In this document: piece by piece, positions 27,601-53,480 of the stretch
Numbering within the stretch: the stretch's first letter is position 1
Layout: the number at the start of each line of letters is the position of its first letter
Assembly: GCA_030141605.1 (NCBI GenBank)
Contig: JAQGDQ010000032.1
Location: 786,065-850,064 of the forward strand
Origin: Tubiluchus corallicola
Taxonomy: Eukaryota > Priapulida > Priapulimorpha > Priapulimorphida > Tubiluchidae
Direction of reading: 5' to 3'
DNA length: 64,000 nucleotides
The notes under the pieces: model-generated
Seen by the model: the letters and a program-made list of their open reading frames with translations, nothing else
What the model was told of the DNA's origin: nothing
Database searches by the model: none
Made by a program: the position numbers and the translations under genes

Positions 27601-30600
27601 CTGGAAAAAGCCAAATTCCCATAAACATAAGCACATGAGGTAGTTAGTTACTCTAGCAGTAATTTTGACACACAACACACATGCAGCTTTTTTATAACTT
27701 GTCAATATTCCCTTTTCCCACTCAGCAATTTTAGTTCATTGCACTCTGCATCAACAAATCACACAAATCTGGAATAAATCATTAATTGCTCACAACTTGG
27801 TGGTATTAGTATTTTTCTTCAATGCAGAACTATAACTCTTAAATGTATGCAAGTCGTAATGAAAGCACTTATGGCCCATTTATACATAGGACGGTTTTCT
27901 GCATATTAAAATCGCGCAGTTTACCAAGTAGTTCATCGTTCAAATACAAAGCGGTTTTTCATAACTTCTATCCCACATTCAGAAATGACGTCGTTCGCTG
28001 TGTATGAATGTTGGCACTCTGTTTATATAGGTGAAATCATAAAATTGCTAGAAGACACAGTTGTACATCAGTATACGAAGTATTGCAAAGAAGACCATTG
28101 CACGATCGATGAAAAGTGTGGCATAAAAAGAGAGAGAGAAAGAGAAGGGGGCAAACACACAAATGGAAGGAAGACAGACAGAATCTCACCATAGATAAAC
28201 AGAAAAATTTTGTAAATTGTAGAAGGTGTTTTTCGTACTGTGCTTGTGCTCAGTTAGGCTTTTATCACATAATATTGGATTATCTCCACTTCTAATACTA
28301 TTGTTTCGGTTTTAACAGCCATTGTGCAATGTCCACTTCATTAACACGTGTGTATAGATCTCTTTTTTCTCCTAAAGCAGAGCCATTGCTGATGATGCAT
28401 AAACAAAGCCTACTTCTGATTGGTTGCTTACAGGAAAATAATGTAGTTTTTGTAAAAAAATCACTCAGAGAGTAGTAAGCGAGAGAAACCATGCAGGCGA
28501 TTATTTTGATTTGCGATTTCCCGCATTATGTATAAACGACGTCATCAGTATAACATAGAGCAATTAACAGCGGGAAGCCATGCGGAAAACTCCGCGGGAA
28601 ATCGCCCTATGTATAAACGGGCCATTAGATACGGTAGGTATCATCAACAATCAAAGTGACTCACAAACTACACTTTGATCACTCAGTATTTATCACAACA
28701 AACTACAAAAGACAATAGAAAATACAAGAGTAAGGCTATTACTATGTTATCATTAGCTCAGTGTTTTTTCACGAAGAGTGACATGGTTCATAGCACCCTA
28801 AAAATCCTATGCTTTTACAATCAGTTTATACTTGGAACAGTGTAAGAGCATGCATATATGCTTTTATCCAGAGCTCTCAGCAAGCAGAGTTAATTGTGTA
28901 GCAAACCTACACTGTCCTGACTTGAAGTAATCACTGGAGATTCAACACACAGATCTGTAGAGCAATAGATAATGGCACAACCCAGTCATTGTGAAGTCAG
29001 CAATTAACTTGAAATTTGTCACTGTCAGGTTTTTTCTGTTTCCGGTTTGGCAGTGCCAGATTGCAATCTTTTTTTCTATAAATGTGTGTGAAAATTCACA
29101 GAAATATGCCTGCTTTCGCAAAATTGTACCCAAAGGAGATGTGATCACTATAACTGCTCTTGCAGGCTTTAACTTAAATTTATAAGTGCAGTAATTAAGT
29201 GTATTTTGTGGTCTAAAAGCTGCCATGTTTTCCTTTAAAAATAAGAGAATGAATGTACACAAGTATGTTCTAGAAACTACAAACAAATTTTTATAAACAT
29301 TGTTTAATGTGTAAAAAAAATCCCAAGTTTAGGGGTAAACTTCTACCGTTTTACATATATATATATATAAGATATATATACTATACATTTATACATAAAT
29401 AAATAAAAAATATACATTTATACATTATACATAAAATACATACATAATATATATATTTTAATGTCTTTTTTGATAATTTAATATCTCATGTATGAAATAC
29501 TTTTCCTGGTACAGCAAATGGTCAAAGAAGTTTTTATAGGATTAAATTACTTACAAGATCTTTGTTTTGCGAAGCGGCTTGGAAAAAAGTATCATGATTT
29601 TCAAGGATATGCAGCTCCAGCAAGTGGTTGGTGACGAAGGATGTCTTGCAGTAGCTACAGCTATGTCGGTGCTGAAGATTATAATGAGACTCGTACAACG
29701 GGACTGTTGAAAATGTCTGACTACAACCAGTTTCACATCTGACATGTGTGCAGCGGCTGAAATAATAATTTCTTGTTATTTTAGTGCTTGGCTACGATTA
29801 CCAGATGGTTACAACAGCAAATGTCATGGTGACTCGGCAATAAATTTCCACACGTCCAAAGTGAAAAAGTTGTTGAAAAAATAATATTGCTCAAAAAATA
29901 AGGCCAATATGACAATACGATACCCATGCATGAAAAACAAGAGACTATTACCGTAACTTATTTTCTAATGAAGCAAAAAGTATGTTTGACAAAGTCAAGG
30001 AAATTTTATTTTCTAAACATGAAAATGTTCAAAATGCTCAAAGCACTATGCTGCTGGCAATTCTACATAGTAGTGTCCAAAGTATTTAGCTATGGTTTTT
30101 CACTTATTCAGTTTGCCTCTCTTGCAAAAACATGCAGCAGTATCACAGCCCCAGTATTCATTTGAATTAATTTAGATTAGAATAGATTACTTTATTTCAG
30201 CATAAAAAGCCAGACAAAAACATTTAAGAATATTACATCACATTACAAAAAATACTGTGATAAAAGCTACACTAAAAATACTATTCTATACAACATATGC
30301 CGTAAATAAACGTTTCTATCTATCATGTTCGACGACTGTTATTTACAAACAGTCTATTGTGCCACATCTTAAAATAATGAGATCACATAATTCATACGGA
30401 GTTGGCAACAGTTATTAGATGCTTATTGTTCACAAGTTCTAGTAATTGTTTCCTGATACTGTAATGGGTTTTCCTACAAAGGTGTGAAAAATGTGGCAAT
30501 AATAAATTTTGTCCATAATGACATACAATAAAAAGTAAAACAATATCCCTTAAAAAGATGTAATTTAACATCGTGGGAAACAAATCACCATTATTTCTTT

Positions 30601-30893
30601 TAGTGATTTGAATTTTCTGCGGAACACGTGAAACAATAAATAAAAGCAAAAAAGCAAGCTGAATAAAAACACATACTTTTGGGTTAACAAAGTACAGCTA
30701 ATACATAACATTCAGAATGAATGAATAAAAAACTCCTTTACCTGTTTACATCATTAGGGAGCATAACAATTACTTTTGGTGAATTTTTAAGCAGCTCTGT
30801 AATTCCATCTTGGAAAAAGTCACTGTTCAATTTAAAGTGCCTTCTCAATGGTTCATGTATCCAGGTGTGCATATTCTTATTTGTGTCTTGCAT
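24652..30893 (-). CDS. ZNF511: Zinc finger protein 511 (ZNF511), five coding exons
   Basis: Coding exons on the minus strand are 30742-30893, 29555-29756, 27473-27600, 25548-25631 and 24652-24826. All have GT-AG borders and the phases join to 246 residues plus stop, close to the roughly 250 residues of vertebrate ZNF511. The start is the first ATG after an in-frame TAA. Exon 1 carries the family motif (SDFFQDG, like HQFFEDG). Exon 2 has two C2H2 fingers: C58/C62 with later histidines, then CSYCKTSF...LELHILENH. Exon 3 has the third finger (C121, C126, H139, H144) followed by the family signature YPTDFRF. The last exon has FGRGIGRGFKK near the C-terminus, as in the family. The lysine/glycine-rich tail is longer than in human. 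The family is nuclear and its role is poorly defined. Intron 2 contains a Harbinger-like element. Confidence 0.92.
27872..28624. mobile_element. PIF/Harbinger-like non-autonomous transposon
   Basis: The left end reads TGGCCCATTTATACATAGG. The right end, reverse-complemented, reads TGGCCCGTTTATACATAGGG, so the terminal inverted repeat runs about 28 bp (continuing RCGRTTTYC). Both sides are flanked by TTA, the 3-bp target duplication typical of PIF/Harbinger. Its 753 bp encode no transposase, so it depended on a source element. It sits in ZNF511 intron 2. A short frame inside (27985-28194) runs into AG-rich simple sequence and is not considered a gene. Confidence 0.8.
29355..29470. repeat. (AT)/(ATAC)-rich low-complexity tract
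   Basis: Runs of TA, ATAC and ATAAAT units within ZNF511 intron 2. Confidence 0.85.
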
Positions 30894-31216
30894 AGCAAAG
30901 TGTGTTTGAGATTATTTATATAGCATCTAGTGAGCTGAGAGTTCATCTGCAAGAGCCTACAAAAAGCAAACATCTGGTATCCATCCAGCTACGAAAAACA
31001 TCGTTCAGTATGAAGTTAACAATCATTGCTAAGACACAACGTGGTATCTATGTCTACAGATCTACAGATGAATAAATAACCTTGAAAATCCAAGTATTAA
31101 GATGAATTTGTCATAAGTTCACAAGGCACAATTGCTTTCAATTAGCACAAAAAGCCTCATCAGAAAAAGATCTAGGAATTTAAGTTATGGTTTGTCTAAC
31201 ATAAAGTTCAACAGGA
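30894..31216 (-). other. Short ASAP-ZNF511 intergenic spacer
   Basis: Only 323 bp separate the ASAP stop codon from the ZNF511 start on the same strand. The spacer must hold the ASAP 3' UTR and the ZNF511 5' UTR/promoter. No canonical AATAAA was seen on the minus strand here; an AATAAT-like word occurs near 30913. The two transcripts may overlap. Confidence 0.5.
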
Positions 31217-34200
31217 TTAATCAGCTAACATGTGAACAAAGCTGACAGGAAAAAGCCCACAACGGTCAGGATGATCTTCAAGAATCCCTTCCTTCCAGTT
31301 CTCATCTTCAACTGCATCATTTGTGATTACAATTATGTCCCCCTCAGAAAATGACAATTCATCATCATTGTCAGCTTCACAGTCATATAATGCTTGGCAA
31401 CGCCTCGGTTTAACAGAATCAACTTTTTTACGAGGAGCTGGTTTTGGAAGCATGTTATCAATTGCTTCAAAAGAATTATTTCTCACACGAACAGGGCTGC
31501 TTGAGGGATTATTGCCAAATGCACTATTTTCACTAGAAAGAGCAGACATTGATGTTGACATACTGCTACTTCTTGCATGACTTTTGTTCCATGGAATATC
31601 TGACGGTAACACAGCAGACGATTGTGCTTTGGAAGACAGGCGTGATTTCTCTTTGACGTTGCTAGAGTGACGATCTGTAAAATTTGGCTTGCTTGCTGTA
31701 GTAGGTTTCTCTCGTATTGGAGGCCGACCATCCGTGTTGGATGACCGAGGTGCAATAGCTGGTTTATTACTAGCCACTGATGACCTGTCACCTGTACCAC
31801 GCAGTCCTGCACTTGGAATCCTTGCCCCTTGAAATGCAGGTGGTGGTGGAAGAACAAACACACCAGAATGCATATGAGAATTTCTTGATTGTGACAAGGT
31901 ATGCACTGTTAGTGGCAATTCTGGAGAAGGATTTGGATCAGAGGAAGTTCGGCGGTATTTTTTGGATTCACCTGGTTCCACCACAGGTCTTGCTGGTGGC
32001 TTAGGTGCTAAAATATCAGGCATTTTGATAGCCGTATTTCGCTGCTTTCTTAAACTTCCTTGTGATGTAAGGGACGATGTCATTTTGTTGCTAGGAGGTG
32101 GCGGAGGTGGTCCTATGCTGTTTCTTGATGACTGCGGCGATACCGATTCACTAGGAGATCCAGAGAAATGGTGCACAGATCTGGGTCTAGACGTTGGTGA
32201 ATCATTAACTGTAAGCCGTTTATTCTTATCAGGTGTTATCCTTGAATCATCAAGTTCATCATCACTAAAATAATCAACAGGATCATAGATATGATCATCT
32301 TGAATTAGACCCCAGTCAATGTTCACATTTTCAAACTGTTCTTTTTTGCCAGATGATGCAAAATTCAAAAGTTCTACACATAAACGAAAGCCTCGTTCAT
32401 TTGCAAGAGCCTTCGGTATTTTGCCATCAAAATTTTTAACATCCGTCTTAGCCCCAGAGCGCAAAAGCAATCTCATACATTCAGTCTGATTGTACAGAGA
32501 ACACAGATGAAGCGCAGTGTCACCATCCTTATTTTGAACGTCAAGATTCTTACTGTTTTGGACTAGAAAGTCGACTATATGCAGTGAAGTTCCATCCTCC
32601 TGTGACACGGCTAAATGCAAAGCTGTGTCGGTTTTTTCAGTATCAGACAGAATAACTGTAAGATCAATACCTTCAGCAAATACTTGTAATAATGATGGCA
32701 TATCACGACTTAAAACAGAAGCCCTCAAATCTTGCATTAGATCAGCACCACAAGAAGCTGTTCTCATGCAATACTGTTTGTCTACGTACTTAGCACGAAT
32801 AAATTCTTTCCTTTCTTCCATTGGACTAGAATTACTTGGCTTGTGCTTCAAAGGCAATGTGGCCTCAAATATTTCATTAAACATTGCATTACCAACAAAT
32901 CTGGCAAGCAGTAGTTGAGATGTTCCAACGTGATCAAGGTCAAGTGATTGTACACGTGAAACATGAACACCCATTTCCCGGTGAACACCCGAACATTCTA
33001 TGCAAACCAGTATACCAAAGTTTGTTGAAAGCCATGTAACACCTTCCACTGCACCACAGTCACAACAACGATCATTTCCTGGCTGTTCTCGTGCTGCTCT
33101 TACAATACTGTCACGTAATTCTAGTAAACTGTCATTTGGTTCAGAATCTTTCCCGGGGTCAGTGAAAGCCTTATTCAGTTGCTCCTCTTTGCTGTTTATC
33201 AATACAGACATCCAAGCTTCCATTTCACCATCCTGTTCTGCCTGGAAATGATATGTCCTATTATGTGAAATGAGATCAAAGCATTTCCTGTCCTCCGGGA
33301 CAGACTTCACTTGACAGGTTAACAAATTCAGCTTAACGGGTGGCTTTGTTTCATCTGAATGGAATATGTACAGAAATCCCTCCATTACACTGCATCGACG
33401 CTTTTGCCAGGTTTTTCGCATTTTACTTTCACTCTTCTTAAACAAATAACCCGACTTTGAACAGCCATGTAACTTGTTACCTTGCAACTGATGAAGGTTG
33501 TATCCAGTAGGAACACCCTGTACTTGTTCTTCTTTTTCCAAATTGAATGAAGATTTCAGTAGTGACCTTAGTTCTAATAGTTGTTTTTTCTCATTATCCT
33601 GTTTATGTTTTATCATATGCAATTTGTTGGACAGTTCACCAACATACATATTAAAATGCTCTATCGTTTTAAGACCATCTTGAAAGAAGTTATTTTGTGC
33701 ATGGTAATATTCAACAAAATGCTGCAAAAGTTCGACTCCCTTTTTTGTTTTAATATCATTCACTTTTATTAAATAGTCGCACATTTGCAGCTGAAACATC
33801 CGCCTTTCTTTTTCCATTTCTTCTGCTAATTCTGCAGGTGATAATTCAGTTCGGAAAAGACCTACTTCTTTAGCTTGCTGCAATTTCTCTTTTTTTAGCT
33901 TTGACACTTTTGTGTCATAGTCTTTCCAAGCTTTATCGAATGGTTTCTTCAGTTCTCCTTTCACTCCTTTTAAATCTCCTTTTAAAAGTGAATCTAATGG
34001 AAACATTATAATGTTGTTCAGGTTTTGCATTAATGTTTTCATAAGTGCTGAAAGTTCTTTCGTAACTACTGAAAATTTCAGAAAAGCAGCACCAACTTCG
34101 TCACAATCAAACGAGTTTGAAAACACATTGCTACCAAGTTTCTCTAAGTTTTCAGCTAAGAACGACTCGTTTTGTACGTATGTATTTCCTGTGTTGTATA

Positions 34201-34381
34201 TTGCTTTGACGGATTTTTTCATCTTGCCCAGACAAAGGCGATCTTGGTCCAAAGAATCTTCTAAATTAAACAAAGTTTGTCGACAAACGCCCATCTTATT
34301 CACAAAAGTGGCAGTTGTTGGAGAGTTATAGTCCTCCCTGGTTTCTGCCAGGTACTCTGCTACTGTCATATTCTCGGGCAT
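31217..34381 (-). CDS. ASAP: ASAP-type ArfGAP (BAR-PH-ArfGAP-ankyrin-SH3), single exon
   Basis: One uninterrupted frame of 1054 residues; an in-frame TAA nine bases before the ATG fixes the start. Order: BAR-type coiled coil (about 20-285), PH domain (about 308-400), ArfGAP zinc finger (C439, C442, C460, C463) with the arginine finger R468 in SGVHREMGVHVSR, ankyrin repeats (about 584-675, two TALHL cores), a long Ser/Pro-rich region with PPPPPP (758-763) and PKPPARP (793-799), and a C-terminal SH3 (about 994-1054, ALYD at 997-1000, ending in FPVSFVHML). This is the full ASAP1/ASAP2 layout. ASAP3 lacks the SH3. The family stimulates GTP hydrolysis on Arf1/Arf5 at membranes, with phosphoinositide input through the PH domain, and links to adhesion and invadosomes. 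The missing introns are unusual, since mammalian ASAP genes have many. It is intact, so likely functional, and is head-to-head with SMAD4. Confidence 0.95.
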   Translation of the reverse strand: MPENMTVAEYLAETREDYNSPTTATFVNKMGVCRQTLFNLEDSLDQDRLCLGKMKKSVKAIYNTGNTYVQNESFLAENLEKLGSNVFSNSFDCDEVGAAFLKFSVVTKELSALMKTLMQNLNNIIMFPLDSLLKGDLKGVKGELKKPFDKAWKDYDTKVSKLKKEKLQQAKEVGLFRTELSPAELAEEMEKERRMFQLQMCDYLIKVNDIKTKKGVELLQHFVEYYHAQNNFFQDGLKTIEHFNMYVGELSNKLHMIKHKQDNEKKQLLELRSLLKSSFNLEKEEQVQGVPTGYNLHQLQGNKLHGCSKSGYLFKKSESKMRKTWQKRRCSVMEGFLYIFHSDETKPPVKLNLLTCQVKSVPEDRKCFDLISHNRTYHFQAEQDGEMEAWMSVLINSKEEQLNKAFTDPGKDSEPNDSLLELRDSIVRAAREQPGNDRCCDCGAVEGVTWLSTNFGILVCIECSGVHREMGVHVSRVQSLDLDHVGTSQLLLARFVGNAMFNEIFEATLPLKHKPSNSSPMEERKEFIRAKYVDKQYCMRTASCGADLMQDLRASVLSRDMPSLLQVFAEGIDLTVILSDTEKTDTALHLAVSQEDGTSLHIVDFLVQNSKNLDVQNKDGDTALHLCSLYNQTECMRLLLRSGAKTDVKNFDGKIPKALANERGFRLCVELLNFASSGKKEQFENVNIDWGLIQDDHIYDPVDYFSDDELDDSRITPDKNKRLTVNDSPTSRPRSVHHFSGSPSESVSPQSSRNSIGPPPPPPSNKMTSSLTSQGSLRKQRNTAIKMPDILAPKPPARPVVEPGESKKYRRTSSDPNPSPELPLTVHTLSQSRNSHMHSGVFVLPPPPAFQGARIPSAGLRGTGDRSSVASNKPAIAPRSSNTDGRPPIREKPTTASKPNFTDRHSSNVKEKSRLSSKAQSSAVLPSDIPWNKSHARSSSMSTSMSALSSENSAFGNNPSSSPVRVRNNSFEAIDNMLPKPAPRKKVDSVKPRRCQALYDCEADNDDELSFSEGDIIVITNDAVEDENWKEGILEDHPDRCGLFPVSFVHMLAD

Positions 34382-34888
34382 TTTTTTTAGTTAAATTCGA
34401 ATTTCATTAGTAATAAAATAAAACACAAAAACGGAAACGCTACTTTCACACCCCACTCCTGGCAATCCATTCTGTAGTGTTGGCTCACAGTAGAAACCTT
34501 ATTGGAAATCGTGGGCAGCACAACTGCATTTCCCACTTTCCGCCACACCTAGGCTTAATTTCTATGGAAAAGCAAATATCAACACAGTTCAATATTAAAT
34601 ATAAAATAATTAAATGTATAAACTGAGAGTCAGTTAGTTACAAATTTTTGTGTAGTAACGAAATGTTTATGGCTGCAGCCAAAGTCAAAAATCCATCAAG
34701 TACACGGTATTCTGGTCGGTAAAAGAGTAGGGATTTCATCTTCAACAAGTGCACATCTAAATTGGCGTCAGGCTGGCGATTGGCGAGTGCAGGCGTGTGT
34801 TTGATTTATGTTTCTTTGTATTTTTTTGTTAAAGTAATAATTATTATTCATAGTAATAAACACTAACGAAAATTTTCATTTTTGCAGG
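34382..34888. promoter_or_regulatory. Putative bidirectional ASAP/SMAD4 promoter region
   Basis: It lies between the ASAP start codon (minus strand) and the first plausible SMAD4 5' exon. Inverted CCAAT motifs (ATTGG) occur near 34501, 34755 and 34776. The part at 34740-34800 is GC-richer than its surroundings and carries repeated TGGCG words. A TTTCCGCC word near 34546 resembles an E2F-type site. No TATA box is obvious. Assignment rests on position and motif clustering only. Confidence 0.4.
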
Positions 34889-34999
34889 CACCTTGTCGTA
34901 TACCAAGCTAGTGAGATCGACGTCTGAAAAATTACATTTTGGACGACTACATATCTTAGGAAGCAGTCATACTTCATCCAAAGAAATCAGTCTATTATG
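34889..34999 (+). other. Possible non-coding 5' exon of SMAD4
   Basis: A strong acceptor (TTTTTCATTTTTGCAG) ends at 34888 and a donor (ATTATG|GTAACT) follows 34999. A further acceptor-like TTTTATAG ends near 35785, before the coding exon. These would fit a spliced 5' UTR. No transcript evidence is available here. Confidence 0.3.
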
Positions 35000-35282
35000 G
35001 TAACTATTTATAATCGATCCTTTCTCAAATGCCTTTTGAAACTGTTGATTGATGAAGTACTGAGGGTTGATGATGGAAAACGATTCCATGGCTAACGTAC
35101 TCAATGCCTGAAAAAGTGAAATCTGGTATTTGTTGTAACTGATTGTATAAATAACTTTGACCCATGACCACAAAGAACTCTGTTTGGCCTAAAAAGTCTG
35201 CCTCTGTCAGAATAGTGTTTGTTTTGAAATAGTTTACAAGGTCCGCAATCTTATGAAGTGGGATCCAAATCAACAGTTAGAC
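34967..35282 (-). pseudogene. Minus-strand coding-like remnant with a frame change, unrecognised
   Basis: Two minus-strand frames with protein-like composition abut near 35110. The upstream one includes TEADFLGQTEFFVVMGQSYL and NQLQQIPDFTF. The downstream one starts just after CACTTTTTCAG with ALSTLAMESFSIINPQ and ends at a TGA (34967-34969). The boundary resembles a splice acceptor, but no donor was found, so a frameshift in a decayed gene or transposon is as likely. No family is recognised. Confidence 0.3.
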
Positions 35283-35428
35283 AAATACACCAAAGTTACG
35301 AGTTCATTATAAGCGCATGATTGAGAATAGCTTTCTATAGTGACCATACAACCTACGCGTATTTCAGAATGGGTGTAACAATCAAAATGGTCCATTGTTG
35401 GGATCGTTCCATTACTGATCAATTTAAC

Positions 35429-35560
35429 AGTTACAGTTTGAAACTGTAACTCATTACAGTTACAAGTTATACATCAAAAAGTAATTTGTCACAGTTACCG
35501 TTTCTTCCCCATCATCAGAAGAGTAACTAGTTATCATTACAGTTCCTTTAAAAGGTAACT
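35429..35560. repeat. GTAACT-rich palindromic block
   Basis: A perfect 23-nt palindrome with 11-bp arms (AGTTACAGTTT / AAACTGTAACT) occupies 35429-35451. The word GTAACT/AGTTAC recurs several times up to 35560, including ACAGTT...AACTGT around CCTTTAAAAGG. Such clusters occur in subterminal regions of some DNA transposons. No outer boundaries were found. Confidence 0.55.
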
Positions 35561-35881
35561 GTTGCATCCGAAACCGTCAAAAGTCACCCTACAATAGAGT
35601 CGCACTACTAACTTGTACAGCAGAAACTACTGTATAACAAAAATCAACTGTATGTTATTGAAAGAAGAGTATAATAAGAGATAAATCTAGTTTCTGAATG
35701 CTGCTACTGTATATTTATTTAGTTTGTATGAAACATTTTGACCACAGCATTTGCAGTATGATAAATTTTTGTTACTATTTTATAGGTTTAAGTGAGATGT
35801 CTCAAAGAATTCAAAGATTGCATAATAATTGATGCCCAGCCTATAGGCAATATTGTTTGCCTCAGAGTAGCATATTCATAG

Positions 35882-52371
<16,490 letters not shown>

Positions 52372-53480
52372 GAGTTGAAATATTGAGCTGCTATTTTGGC
52401 AGTCAGGTGCACATCAACATTTGAAAGTCATGTGAATTTTATATCATAATTCCAGCTGTGCACCTTCATGGAAAGATAAGAAAACTACTTGTGGTCACAA
52501 GTTTAATTACAACTCTTCTGTCAGTCATTGTTTTAGCTTGTAGGTCTGATTATTCTCATTGGTGATTTCAGATGAATCACCCCTGTGACGTGTTTATTCA
52601 TTTTTCTAATTTAATTAAATCTAATGACTTGTGGGAGCGGAAGTAAGACTTTCAATACGTGACTAAGAACTCTAATACTGTAACATAAAACTAAGTGAAA
52701 TGCTAAGTAGCTGCTGGATTGTGCACTGTACAGCTGCACCCATATTACAGTCTACACGCGTATACTGTTCAATTTTCCCAACTTTTAATTGACTTTTGCA
52801 CTGTACAGCACGTCGAACTGTATGAGTGATTTTTCTGAAGTGCTTAATAAAGAGCAGAGAAAATAATAGTTATGCAGGTGTTGTAATTTTTAAACAAATT
52901 GCTGTGGCTTCTGAAGTCCCGTTATTAAATTCTTTTGGAACACTAGAAGTCCATTACTGTGTGAAGTTTCAAGTGTTCTGGCACATTATGTTTTTTGTTA
53001 TATTTTGAAATTTGTCAACATTAGATCAATGAAAGGAGTTGAAGTTTCATGAAAAAGTAAGAAGATTATGGTAACTGTATTACTAGTTCTGCTGATTTCC
53101 AAAATTGCCAAAATTTCTATTTTTGCTGGTTCATTACATTTTCTATGGATGTTTTACAAATTTTTACCAAATATGCAGAGACCAAATATTATACGCTGAT
53201 TTATTACAAATTGTGTGCATAAAATTCTATTGCAATTTATATAAAAATTATTGCAAAGTGGTTGTAATTTTTCTTATTCTAAAGTTTTTGAAAGTGTTAA
53301 ATTTCTTCTCACCTATATGTACATATTATGTTGCCCCCAAGAATTTGGTCCTAGTGACTAACAATGAGATTATCTTGTTTGTACATATATTACGTACATT
53401 GCAGGTATGCTTGCCAAATACAAATTTTGAGGTGTTGTGTACATGATTACCTTGTGTGAAATTTAGTTACAATAAATCCA
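52372..53480 (+). terminator. SMAD4 3' UTR with polyadenylation signals
   Basis: AATAAA hexamers occur at 52846-52851 and 53471-53476, offering a short and a long 3' UTR. Frames within are short and AT-driven. Confidence 0.5.

Noticed and set aside
31483-32273. Frames on both strands within the ASAP region
   Set aside because: They are shadows of the ASAP coding frame.
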